DNA of 23,102 nucleotides from Nemertoderma westbladi. Lineage: Eukaryota > Xenacoelomorpha > Nemertodermatida > Nemertodermatidae. Within the stretch, counting starts at the first letter, position 1. Each line of letters begins with the position of its first letter. Where the stretch lies: assembly GCA_032718475.1 (NCBI GenBank), contig JAUCBJ010004393.1:1-23102 (forward strand), written 5' to 3'. This document shows positions 9,436-17,734 of this stretch, piece after piece. A program made the position numbers and the translations under genes. The notes under the pieces were generated by a model that made no database searches, was not told where the DNA came from, and saw nothing but the letters and a program-made list of their open reading frames with translations.

Positions 9436-9901
9436 ATTATTTATTATTATAGGTTTTTATATTATTATTTAGTATTATTTAGTTTAAAAACCTCAAAAAT
9501 GAATTAATCAAAATTCATTTAATTTTTTGAACTTCAATAAACTAATAATACTTTTTTCTATTTATTAGCCATTAGTTTTAGTAAAAAAAATAAGTAACTT
9601 TTTTTTAGTTAACTCCAATTAATTAATGAGCAATTATAAATAATTTATATAAGTAGTAATAACAGTAGTAGTAATAATATTTCTTTGGACTGGCACACAG
9701 GTTACACATAAGATGTGAAAACATTTGGTTTGCTGCTTCTGAGAACTAATGATGATTTATCCGCTTGCACTAAGAAGGTGCAGTGCCGGCATTCCTAGCA
9801 ACAGCGCCCCCAGATCTCACGATCAATTAAACACTTTATCAGTTCATCCCAATCAGCGAGCCTATTTTAAACTCCTGCGTCCTTAAACAGGCTGTGCACA
9901 T
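9436..9901. other. AT-rich stretch, no gene seen
   Basis: TA-rich to about 9680, then mixed composition. No gene or repeat was recognised. Confidence 0.5.
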
Positions 9902-9947
9902 CCTGGAAATACTACCTGATACCTTGTATGTCCGCAATTTACCTCCC
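9902..9947 (+). repeat. Third copy of the MITE-like arm found at 16459 and 16822
   Basis: CCTGGAAATACTACCTGATA followed by CCTTGTATGTCCGCAATTTACCTC matches the reverse complement of the arm at 16740-16822 almost base for base, and also matches 16459-16505. It abuts the SINE fragment that begins at about 9948, as its sibling does at 16.45 kb. Confidence 0.75.
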
Positions 9948-10024
9948 GGTGGTCACCAGTTCGATCCCACCTGGACATCATTGCCGACTTTGCAAAGCTG
10001 TGCCCAGCAAAAGTAATAATAATA
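9948..10024 (+). mobile_element. tRNA-derived SINE fragment (T-arm, body and TAA tail)
   Basis: GGTGGTCACCAGTTCGATCC contains a B-box. The body GACATCATTGCCGACTTTGC then AAAGCTGTGCCCAGCAAAAG continues into TAATAATAATA. The same body, with a few mismatches, is on the minus strand at 16330-16385, where a full tRNA-like head is attached. This copy lacks the head. Confidence 0.75.
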
Positions 10025-10155
10025 TACCTTGTCAGTAAAATAATACTGATGTTTTTTACTTATTATTATTATTATTATTAAAAGTATTTTATAGCGCCAA
10101 TACGCGTTGTTCTTGGCGCAACTCCTTACAGTAACACATGATAACGGGAACATAA

Positions 10156-10370
10156 GTGGCATAAAAAATAAAATTAAAAATAAATGTAAAAATCTATAAA
10201 AGTGACACACTGTTATATAAAATGGATATACTTTAGAGTTATTATCACCGTAAACTGAATAAGAGTGCCATAAAAAATAAAATAAGCAAAATTAAAGTTA
10301 TACATATACGGTAAAAACATTAAAAATTGACACATTGTTATATAAAATGGATGTATTTAGAGTTATTATG
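10156..10370. repeat. Imperfect direct repeat of about 105 bp in the LINE 3' UTR
   Basis: Copy 1 (about 10156-10248) and copy 2 (about 10265-10370) both start GTG(G/C)CATAAAAAATAAAAT and end with TGTTATATAAAATGGAT then a TTTAGAGTTATTAT string. They are offset by about 109 bp, with differences in the middle. Confidence 0.75.
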
Positions 10371-10433
10371 ATAATATCATTCGCTCCATCAAATTAATTA
10401 AAAAGATAATAAAAAAAAGATATTAAAATCTTA

Positions 10434-10810
10434 TTAATTATACACATTTTGAGAGTAATGTGTTTTTAACCGCTTCTTGAATAAGTCCAGTGATTCAGTT
10501 GAACGCAAGTTTAGAGGTAGAGCGTTCCACACTGGATGGGGCGGATACCGAAAAAGCACGTTTACCATAGTTGTCAAGATGAAATCGTGGGACAACCAGG
10601 TGCTTAGAGTTATTTGACCTGAGGTCGCGAATCGGTGTGTATGGAGTTAAGAGATCTTTTAAATAAAATGGTAATCTCTTCATGGTAATGGGAGGGGATA
10701 GAGCCCCCTCAGCCCCCTCAGCCCCCTCAGCCCCCGGCCTTCGATTGTGTAGAGATGCCAACAAAACAAGGACCCTATAATACAATCTACCAAACTGTAG
10801 ACAAATGTCC
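10434..10810 (-). pseudogene. CR1/L2-like RT C-terminal remnant
   Basis: The minus strand reads RLYYRVLVLLASLHNRR, then FYLKDLLTPYTPIRDLRS, LVVPRFHLDNYGKRAFSVSA, and after a one-base frameshift near 10550 VWNALPLNLRSTESLDLFKK, ending at a stop at 10434-10436. The DLLTPYTP, YG.RAFS..AP and WN.LP signatures are characteristic of the post-RT region of CR1/L2-like LINEs. A run of AGCCCCCTC units (10702-10735) is inserted in the coding part between LHNRR and FYLKDLL, adding a GAEGAEGAEGAL-type insert. It is not functional. Confidence 0.78.
10702..10735. repeat. 9-bp minisatellite AGCCCCCTC
   Basis: Three perfect AGCCCCCTC units and a partial fourth lie inside the LINE reading frame. Since 9 is a multiple of 3, the expansion keeps the frame. 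Confidence 0.85.
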
Positions 10811-10954
10811 ACCCACCTCCACAAGTTGGCTCAAACACAATAGATGTTCTCGAATGCTGACTGTATCGTATCAGCTGGGGCTGTTACGGTTGGTTCCCCT
10901 TCTTGTTGCAGTAGTACTTTGGTATGAATCCTGGTGATTAGTAAGGCAGGTAAT

Positions 10955-11100
10955 GATGAAAAATATCGAGACTTGAAAAACATCGAGAGTAAAAATAACG
11001 TGATTAAAAGACATCGAGAGTAAAAATAACGTGATTAAAAAATATCGAGAGTAAAAATAACGCGAGATGAAAAATATCGAAAATAACGAGTGTTGACAAA
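10955..11100 (-). repeat. Inverted block of the CTCTCGATATTTTT minisatellite
   Basis: Units such as ATATCGAGAGTAAAAATAAC and GATGAAAAATATCGA are reverse complements of units in the 11357-11975 array, including the CTCGCGTTATTTTTACTCTC variant (here GAGTAAAAATAACGCGAG). The block ends with a string whose complement is CAACACTCG, another array variant. Confidence 0.8.
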
Positions 11101-11198
11101 TTTAGAGTAAATAAAAATTATTAATATATTAAATTACTAGATAGATTATATAGTAAAAATAAGAGAGAGAGTTAAGAGATCGAGAGATTATGTGAACT

Positions 11199-11221
11199 CG
11201 AGAGATTATATAAATCTCTCG
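11199..11221. repeat. Perfect 9-bp-stem hairpin
   Basis: CGAGAGATT (11199-11207), loop ATATA, then AATCTCTCG (11213-11221). It sits in a GAGA-rich stretch between the inverted minisatellite block and the 120-bp repeat copy 1. Confidence 0.8.
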
Positions 11222-11236
11222 ATATATATGAATATT

Positions 11237-11356
11237 TTGCAGTGTACCTACGTACTGTAATTGATAATCTTTGTTCCAATCTTTGCAAATACCATAAATT
11301 AAATCGAAGTTCGTTAATCACTTAAATATTGATTTATATACTACAAAGTCCCAACC
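11237..11356 (+). repeat. 120-bp repeat, copy 1
   Basis: It starts TTGCAGTGTACCTACGTACT and ends ATACTACAAAGTCCCAACC. I find two mismatches against copy 2 (12491-12610). The minisatellite starts immediately after its last base. No coding frame. Confidence 0.9.
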
Positions 11357-11975
11357 GATATTTTTCTCGATATTTTTTCAACACTCTATATTTTTGCTCT
11401 CGATATTTTTCACTCTCGATATTTTTCAACACTCTATATTTTTGCTCTCGATATTTTTACTCTCGATATTTTTCAACACTCTATATTTTTGCTCTCGATA
11501 TTTTTCAACACTCGATATTTTTACTCTCGATATTTTTCACTCTCGATATTTTTCACTCTCGATATTTTTACTCTCGATATTTTTCACTCTCGATATTTTT
11601 ACTCTCGATATTTTTACTCTCGATATTTTTCACTCTCGATATTTTTACTCTCGATATTTTTACTCTCGATATTTTTACTCTCGATATTTTTCACTCTCGA
11701 TATTTTTACTCTCGATATTTTTACTCTCGATATTTTTACTCTCGATATTTTTCAACACTCGATATTTTTACTCGCGTTATTTTTACTCTCATTATTTCCA
11801 TTTCTCGATATTTTTACTCTCGATATTTTTCAACACTCGATATTTTTACTCTCGATATTTTTCAACACTCTATATTTTTGCTCTCGATATTTTTACTCTC
11901 GATATTTTTCAACACTCGATATTTTTACTCGCGTTATTTTTACTCTCATTATTTTCATTTCTCGATATTTTTCAA
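11357..11975 (+). repeat. AT-rich minisatellite array (15-17-bp units)
   Basis: About 40 units of TATTTTTACTCTCGA (15 bp), TATTTTTCACTCTCGA (16 bp), TATTTTTCAACACTCGA (17 bp) and a TATTTTTGCTCTCGA variant lie head to tail. A longer block with CTCGCGTTATTTTTACTCTC then ATTATTTCCATTTCTCG occurs twice about 157 bp apart (near 11771 and 11928), so there is higher-order structure. Long open frames over the array, in all three plus-strand phases, are artefacts of the repeat. Confidence 0.95.
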
Positions 11976-12490
11976 TATAACCGTAAGGCAAGATTAGTGA
12001 ATTTCCTCAGGTCCACCACGGCCTAGTTGACACGAGGTGACTCATTCTAAATCTATCCATGCCATCTGGTAGAGGTTTTTATTGAGATATTATCATCAAC
12101 AGAGATGGGAAAGCCCATGCTGATCGCTTATCCTGCAGAAGAGTGGATGACACCCGAACAGAAGTATCGAAGTTTAAATTTTACTTGATATATTTTACTA
12201 TATTTTCTCCTTCCCTGCTTAATTTAATTGAATCTCAACGACATCATAATAATAAAACCATAAAAGTTATATATTTCAAGGATAAGTAATAAATATTTTT
12301 GATAGAAAAAGAACTTGCTAAGGTATCATCGAACAAACAATAATAATGCATAATGAACTCTACTGTAACTGAAGAACGCTAATAGATGTAAAATAATCTA
12401 CCCTCCAGTTTCTACTTCTGCATTAGGACAACAACAACACTATTGGTTGGTGCTGGTGGATTAGCAGCAAGCATTATAGAATAGTTTTAT
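11976..12490. other. Unassigned stretch between minisatellite and repeat copy 2
   Basis: No gene or recognisable element. The composition returns to ordinary AT-rich sequence. Confidence 0.5.
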
Positions 12491-12610
12491 TTGCAGTGTA
12501 CCTACGTACTGTAATTGATAATCTTTGTTCTAATCTTTGCAAATACCATAAATTAAATCAAAGTTCGTTAATCACTTAAATATTGATTTATATACTACAA
12601 AGTCCCAACC
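12491..12610 (+). repeat. 120-bp repeat, copy 2
   Basis: It differs from copy 1 at two positions (TTGTTCTAATC against TTGTTCCAATC, and AAATCAAAG against AAATCGAAG). It is followed by unique sequence, not minisatellite. Confidence 0.9.
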
Positions 12611-13029
12611 AAGTGGTACTGTTACTTCATTCAAAGCATATTGTAAATTAGATTACTGCATGTTGCCTTCCTCATATTAGGTGTTGTATTTTGAGAATAT
12701 TTTGTATTTTTGAAGTTATTTAACTATGTGGTACACTATGGGTTCTTAAAAATTATTAGCCCCAAGTTGTGAGTAGAAAACAAGGTGAACATTAATTAGC
12801 TTAACAAACTGATTAGTTAGTAATAGTTTTAAGCTACATGAAACATCCGGTGATACACGCGATAATCTGTCTGCTCTAATCGTCATTGTTCATACTAAAG
12901 GTGTGCTTCCGAGTTAATGAACATTACTAGAACTGTTACAATCTGGTAATTACCGAGAATTTCCAAACCCCAACGACAGGACCACCCCGTAGGATTTCTT
13001 GATGATTTTCCACCACGAGTGCAGCATTG
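12611..13029. other. Unassigned stretch
   Basis: No gene recognised. It lies between copy 2 and the inverted copy 3, so it may be the interior of a composite element. Confidence 0.5.
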
Positions 13030-13126
13030 CCCCCCCCCCCCCCTGCTGAATTGTAAGAAACTCCTACCCCCCACATCCCCTGAGAGACGGGCGAGAGGAG
13101 GCGGTGGTGTGGGGGGGGGGGGGGGG
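13030..13126. repeat. Complementary C14 and G16 tracts
   Basis: C14 (13030-13043) and G16 (13111-13126) are separated by 67 bp of GC-rich sequence. They could pair into a long hairpin or form G-quadruplex/i-motif structures. Confidence 0.85.
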
Positions 13127-13192
13127 ATTACGTTCGGGGTGTCCGCGTCCGGGTTATTGAGACAACAACCTCAACCCCCTCTACCTGTCTCT

Positions 13193-13300
13193 CTATAAAT
13201 CAATCTTTAAAGCGATTAACGAACTTTGGCTTAATTTATGGTATTTGCAAAGATGGGAACAAACATTATCAATTATTGTGAAACGTAGGTTATACTGCAA
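13193..13300 (-). repeat. 120-bp repeat, copy 3 (inverted, diverged)
   Basis: The reverse complement begins TTGCAGTATAACCTACGTTT and contains TCTTTGCAAATACCATAAAT then TAAGCCAAAGTTCGTTAATC, aligning along most of its length with copies 1 and 2. It is more diverged than they are from each other. It ends 14 bp before the truncated LINE at 13315. Confidence 0.85.
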
Positions 13301-13314
13301 ATATACAATCACAA

Positions 13315-13782
13315 TGGACTCTGACTGGGCTCTAACTGCAGAGGATACCAAATCGGCTGGATGGCACTTTTATAAGAATGCTGCGCCGGGTTCATTGTGT
13401 CAAGTACAATGAACACATCTCCAATCAGACTCTATACAAAAATTGGAGGTGTTTCATTAGTCTTCCGTAGCTTGACACTTAACGGAGCCGCCTCCGCTTT
13501 GCAGGACATTGCTTTCGCCGTGAGGACCAGCCAGTGAATAGCCTTGCCGTGCCTTGGCGCCCTCAAGAAGTAAATAAGCATGGTGGACAGCCCATGACTT
13601 TCTTGAGACGAATCGTAAAGGACACTGGCCTTGAAGATGCGGATGATCTAGTAAATGTCATGGGTGATACGAGGTTGTGGCGGCACAATTTTGACGAGAA
13701 GCCGGTGGCACAGCATTCTTAATATATATGTAATATATAGAATACAGCTGCATGCAATGCAGTTCGCCGATAGTAGTAGTAA
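13315..13782 (+). mobile_element. 5'-truncated copy of the 18121-21209 LINE family
   Basis: The sequence from GGGCTCTAACTGCAGAGGAT to the stop at 13720-13722 parallels the last 140 or so codons of the minus-strand LINE. Shared peptides include GHCFRREDQPV, VNKHGGQPMTFLRRI, KDTGLEDADDL and NVMGD, with frameshifts near 13350 and 13440. The ORF at 13534-13722 is the undamaged end, closing in AQHS as in the full copy. The 3' UTR has GCATGCAATGCAGTTCGCCG and a TAGTAGTAGTAA tail, matching the family end. It is a dead-on-arrival truncated insertion. Confidence 0.88.
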
Positions 13783-14077
13783 CACTGAAAGCTTAGCTAT
13801 AAAATGTTCATTTATATGCAAAAATAAATATTGATATCACGTTGATAAAAGTAGCACATTATAGGAAACAGTATGAGTCGGTAGGTATGAGTAGGTTAGT
13901 ATGAGTCGGTTTACTCGCTGAGCGCAAGCCATGCTAGTAAAGTAGACGAGTACTGTTTTCCTATATAAAGTCAACGTGATATATGTAATTTATTCAAAAT
14001 TTGAAATAGTTCTTTCCGCTTTGTTTAATATTTAATAAGCATAAACTCAAAAATTACAATTTGGATGGTATAAGTGT

Positions 14078-14810
14078 TTTCAAAGTCGCTGATCACGATA
14101 CAACTCGTTAAAAATATTTTCTGACAATTCAACCATCATTTTGGTCCCCCAGGACGAAAGGTATAAGTAAAATAATGTCAAACTAAAACGTGTTTGTTTG
14201 ATAATTCTGAAGGTACTAGTTATAAATATTTCTGGTAATGCAATCAGTTTTGGTGCATTCTGGTACCCCAAAACGAAAAGTAGAAGTAGAAAAAAAAAAT
14301 ATAAAGCTGTACTGGTTTTCAAGGTCGCTGATCATGATACAACTCGTTTAAAATCATTCGTGGTAACGTAACTATCGTTTTCAGTGTATAAATAGTAGTC
14401 AAAACTGTTGTTTATTTTGTCACTTGAGACAACACTAAACTATATTTAATCATCTATCGTGTTTGGTTCTTGTCTGATGGGACGAAAAATTCCAATAGCA
14501 TAAAATTTCAAATGGTAAAAATCGTATTTGGTTTGATAATACGATATTTTTGAGTGTCATATTCGTGATCAGCATCCCAAAAATCATATGGTCATAAAAT
14601 CAATTTGATTTTGTTGTGATTTTTCAATATCATATTTGTACTATTTGTTTTTTTGTGCCCCAGGGGGCACATTCAAAATTACCAAAAATTTTCTCGAATG
14701 TTAAATTAGTGTTCTATAATCGTGATCAGCATCCAAAAAACCGCTATACTGCAAATAAATTAATTTTAGTGAGCCATAATATGTTTAAACAATTTTGCTT
14801 TTGGTTAGTC
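14078..14810. repeat. Cluster of diverged inverted and direct repeats
   Basis: TTTTCAAAGTCGCTGATCAC (14078-14097) recurs as TTTTCAAGGTCGCTGATCAT at about 14318, each followed by GATACAACTCGTT. On the opposite orientation CGTGATCAGCATCC occurs at about 14565 and 14722. The core TCGTGATCAGC is thus present four times, two in each orientation, around a centre near 14.45 kb. GTGCCCCAGGGGGCAC (about 14656-14671) is a perfect 7-bp-stem palindrome. Open frames here are not credible genes. Confidence 0.6.
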
Positions 14811-15197
14811 CATTAAATTTTTGGAAAAGTCACGAAATCTCGGATTCGGATTTCCCAATAAAACTGACTCAAAGATACAGATGATTTACAAACAAATTTA
14901 TTAAATGACCCCCCCCCCCCCCCCCGGGCCAAATATGTCTGTAATAATGTAAGCGTACAAAGAAGTGTGAGCGGACATAAAAGTTAAATTTTTTGACAAT
15001 GTTGAAACTGACAGAGGAAATAAATGTTTCTATTTTTTAATATAATATATATTTATATATTTACAAAACATAATAAGAAATAATATTTTAATTTCGAAAT
15101 AATAAAATAATTTACTAAACAGAGATACAGTAGCACAAACAAACACACAGCCTTCCAACTAATAATACCTAAAATTAAAAGTCAAAAAAATTAAAAG
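14811..15197. other. AT-rich stretch with a C17 tract
   Basis: C17 at 14909-14925 is followed by very AT-rich DNA to the 3' side of the LINE remnant. No gene. Confidence 0.6.
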
Positions 15198-16288
15198 TCA
15201 AGCAGTCTGGCCCACGATGGGTGCGGGGGCTGGGGGAGCACAGTGGAGATCGTAGAGACCCTCTGATAGTGCAGGGTCCGCGGTCCCGAGGATGGAGGCC
15301 GTGTTGCCAATCAGGATGGCTATGAGGATGCGTTGGAGGAGGAACCGATGGGATCTCGGCTGCTGAGTGACTGCTTTGAGGCGGTTGCCGCCCACCTCCT
15401 ATAGGAATGCAGCCGTCTCAGGGACGGGTCGACCGAGGGTCTCGAAGGCTACTTGGTGGAATAGGTAGACTCGGTCGACTAGTTCCTCGTACTTCGTGAT
15501 CTTCGTGTTCTCCGTCTCCTTGACAACACAGCTGCCGGCCGCTGCACTCGCAGCGAGATGACTGGGAGTGAGGGGGTCAACGACGGTCGCATCCCAAGTC
15601 AGCATGTGGCCGCGGCTCCACGGGACGAGGGTGACGCCATCGACTCGTTTCCCACCGTTTCTGCACAACCCCGGTTGCTCCAGAAAGGCTGGAACCCCAC
15701 AGGTTGCCATGGCTCGCCACACTATGTCGTTCAACATAGAGTGACGTGCCATCCTCCCGGCGCTTCTCCAACATGACAGACCATGGAGGCCGTCTGATCT
15801 TATGTCGGTGGCTCCGTATCGGGAGCACCTGTGGGGTTCAGTTACCTTGCAACCGAGGCTTGTGGCAACCTAAACTCGGAACTGGGCGTCAGTGAGTTTC
15901 AGTGCTAACAAACTGATGGGAATGGCGACGAGCCAGCAACCAGAGACTGGATCGTCGACCGCATTGAGATGGGCAATCTCCAGTTGTGTCGTGGTGGAGC
16001 CGCACGGTTCGCCTCGTGCAGTGATTCCATCCACGCATGCTGTCTCACTGCCACTGCGTCTGAGTCTGTTGGAGTTTGGATAATGGTAGGGAGGGCGTCC
16101 TTCCAAGCCTCGTGGGCGGGGAAATAGAGGGGTGAGGATCCGATGGTTTGTGGAGGCGGACCGAGAGAGCGGAACACAGCAGCTGAGGCCGAATAGGCAG
16201 AAGGTGCTAGCTGCAATGTGGAGCTCAACCCAAGGCCACCTATCCGAGCCGGGAGGCATGCCTGAGCCCATCCATCATGTATTGACAT
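15198..16288 (-). pseudogene. LINE C-terminus, probable restriction-like-endonuclease type (zinc knuckle plus nuclease)
   Basis: The minus strand reads a post-RT segment (WAQACLPARIGGLGLSSTLQ, 16180-16270). After a frameshift near 15.95 kb it continues with GCKVTEPHRCS, DGLHGLSC, MARHSMLND, VPAFLEQPGLC, KRVDGVTLVPWSRGHMLTWD and ATVVDP, then YEELVDRVYLFHQVAFETLG. A second break at 15396-15399 leads to RFLLQRILIAILIGNTASIL and a stop at 15198-15200. The Cys/His knuckle, the RH...N motif and KRxDG...WD match the arrangement I know from LINEs whose C-terminus carries a PD-(D/E)XK-like nuclease (R2-like clades). Here the usual proline of the PD motif is V (RVDG). The region is GC-rich unlike its surroundings. 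Stops (near 15870) and frameshifts mean it is inactive. RT itself is missing. Confidence 0.68.
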
Positions 16289-16311
16289 TAGGTCAATACA
16301 TGACCTAATGT
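16276..16311. repeat. Two overlapping, mutually exclusive 11-bp hairpins
   Basis: CATGTATTGAC (16276-16286) pairs with GTCAATACATG (16292-16302). ACATTAGGTCA (16285-16295) pairs with TGACCTAATGT (16301-16311). Both stems are perfect and share bases. It lies exactly at the 5' truncation point of the LINE remnant. Confidence 0.85.
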
Positions 16312-16329
16312 TACCGGTATATCATGGAT

Positions 16330-16449
16330 ATCATTAGAACTTTTGTTGGGCACAGCTTTGAAAAGTCGGCAATCACATCCAGGTAGGATCGAACTTGTGA
16401 CCTCCGGGTTGGAAGTCTGACGCTCTAACCATTCAGCTAGCGGCTCAGG
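16330..16449 (-). mobile_element. tRNA-derived SINE, head plus body
   Basis: On the minus strand the head reads GAGCCGCTAGCTGAATGGTT then AGAGCGTCAGACTTCCAACC, with A-box TAGCTGAATGGTTAGA and B-box GTTCGATCC, so the internal pol III promoter is complete. The TTCCAAC loop suggests descent from a tRNA-Gly(UCC)-like gene (inference). The body GATTGCCGACTTTTCAAAGC then TGTGCCCAACAAAAG matches the copy at 9948-10024. Confidence 0.78.
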
Positions 16450-16458
16450 TAAAATATC

Positions 16459-16822
16459 GACCTGGAAATACTATCTGGATACCAATTTACAGCAATTTAC
16501 CTCTCATGGCTTCCCATCTGTCAATACAATAATCTGCTGCCACTGTGCTCAACCCTACAAGTACTTGGCCGTCTTTAACCACTCGCTACACAATGAAAGG
16601 GTAGTGTATATTAACCATGAACCATCACGCCCACAATGATTAATTAAACACTCTAGCTACTAATTTAGGTAGGATAGTTACACCCATATAGAAATGCAAC
16701 TGGTATATTTATAGTTTTTTATTGGTGTTATGGGTGAATGCAGATGATGGTATTGACAGATGGGAGGCCATGAGGAGGTCAAATTGCGGACATACAAAGT
16801 ATCAGGTAGTATTTCCAGGTCT
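16459..16822. mobile_element. MITE-like element with about 80-bp inverted arms
   Basis: The left arm (16459-16537) and the reverse complement of the right arm (16740-16822) share GACCTGGAAATACTA, CTG.ATAC, GCAATTT, CATGGC, TCCCATCTGTCAATAC and ATCTGC, with small indels. The spacer is about 200 bp without coding potential. A third arm copy is at 9902-9947. I could not define a convincing target-site duplication. The superfamily is unknown. Confidence 0.65.
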
Positions 16823-16824
16823 AC

Positions 16825-17512
16825 CTTTTTTTTTATTTTATTTTCTTTATTCCATCGGGCCGAAACCCTTGTACATAGGCCTACCTACAATATGCACGAT
16901 ATACATACAAAAATCAACACAACACAATAATTTGCACAATTGATTATTACTGGGTTATGTACCCAAAACTCGTTTCCATCTATCAATAATGACAGAATCA
17001 TCTTTCGTAACTAGATAACAAGCTGCTACAATTCGGTTATTTGACTTGGTTACACGATTATACATAGAATACATGTTACTACGTAACACCGATTTAAATG
17101 TATTTACTCTGTTAGCGACAAAAAATGTGTCGGCATCCTCAGTTCAGCCATATTTAAATAGTAACCTAAACGCAGTATTATATGCAACCTTCAGCTTGCG
17201 CTGACATTCTACTCGAAAAATAGACCAAAGTGCACAACAATATATATTATAACAAAAAGCCTTAAAAAGCACCACTTTTACAGATTTCGAACATACTGAA
17301 AAATGCCGAGCTAACTGGTTACCACGACAATATATGCCACTTCTCAGACGCATCATGTCTGGTTCGTCTGACAAGTCACAAGATATTGTGTGCCCCAAGT
17401 ACTGCACCTGCCGAACACACTCCAATGGCTTACCATTAAGAAATACATCTCCTGCACGTCCAAATTTATATGGTAAGAAATACATGCAGTTTTTATTTGC
17501 TGATCATTTTAC
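16825..17512 (-). pseudogene. LINE post-RT C-terminal remnant with A-rich tail
   Basis: The minus strand reads NCMYFLPYKFGRAG, then VFLNGKPLECVRQVQYLGHT, DEPDMMRLRSGIYCRGNQLA, RHFSVCSKSVKVVLFKAFCY and CALWSIF. After a frameshift near 17148 it continues DADTFFVANRVNTFKSVLRS and stops at 16955-16957. Motifs YLG, R.N.L.R.F..CS..VK..LF and the C-terminal VANRVNTFK are typical of CR1/Jockey-like LINEs with an APE-type 5' half. The 3' UTR ends GGCCCGATGGAATAAAGAAA and an A/T tail at 16825-16850, so a polyadenylation-signal-like AATAAA is present. It is 5'-truncated at about 17512, right where a SINE head begins. Confidence 0.75.
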
Positions 17513-17515
17513 ATG

Positions 17516-17558
17516 ATCAGCTAGCTGAATGGTTAGAACATAAAACTGTAAACCGGTA
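17516..17558 (+). mobile_element. SINE head fragment
   Basis: GATCAGCTAGCTGAATGGTT then AGAACATAAAACTGTAAACC shares GCTAGCTGAATGGTTAGA exactly with the head at 16425-16442 (-). No body of that SINE follows. Instead, ACCGGTA is repeated with short spacing, so this is a different family member or a truncated copy. Confidence 0.55.
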
Positions 17559-17734
17559 CATCACCGGTAAACGGGTACAACAACACTAGGATGCCGGTTG
17601 CCCTGTAACTCAACAGTTAGCGATCATTGTAACTCCATAATCCATCTGCATTATAAAGACCAGTGACTTTCAGCAGACGTTCCGGACAGAAACAACACTG
17701 ATATATAAAATAAATATTTTCTTTTAACACACAA

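Larger units (their letters stand above)
10056..10810 (-). mobile_element. CR1/L2-like LINE, 5'-truncated, with simple-repeat tail
   Basis: The element runs leftward. Its coding remnant is at 10434-10810, followed by an AT-rich 3' UTR and an end with TTGGCGCTATAAAATACTTT joined to a (TAA)n tail at about 10060-10080. That ending (a GGCGC-TATA block plus microsatellite) is usual for CR1/L2-type elements. It is 5'-truncated before the RT palm. The UTR contains an internal duplication (10156-10370). Confidence 0.7.

Noticed and set aside
8956-9472. Proline- or glycine-rich open frames on both strands
   Set aside because: Caused by G and C homopolymers and CCTCCC runs; low complexity, no domain.
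9948-10024. A functional tRNA gene from the GTTCGATCC box
   Set aside because: No acceptor or D arm; the rest matches a SINE body.
11357-11975. CRISPR array
   Set aside because: Units are 15-17 bp, contiguous, with no unique spacers, in a eukaryotic context.
11329-12026. Three long overlapping plus-strand open frames (up to 222 codons) rich in SRYF, LLSIF and TLDIF repeats
   Set aside because: They are translations of the minisatellite in all three phases; no codon or domain evidence for a protein.
14080-14322. Minus-strand 80-codon frame with a hydrophobic stretch
   Set aside because: It overlaps two copies of the repeat cluster; the hydrophobic run comes from an A9 tract.
15558-16083. 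Plus-strand open frames and the extra minus-strand frames at 15577-15828 and 15870-16271
   Set aside because: GC-rich shadows. Only the minus frames giving GLHGLSC, RHSMLND and KRVDG fit a protein family; the end of 15870-16271 is a true LINE piece but its start is a shadow.
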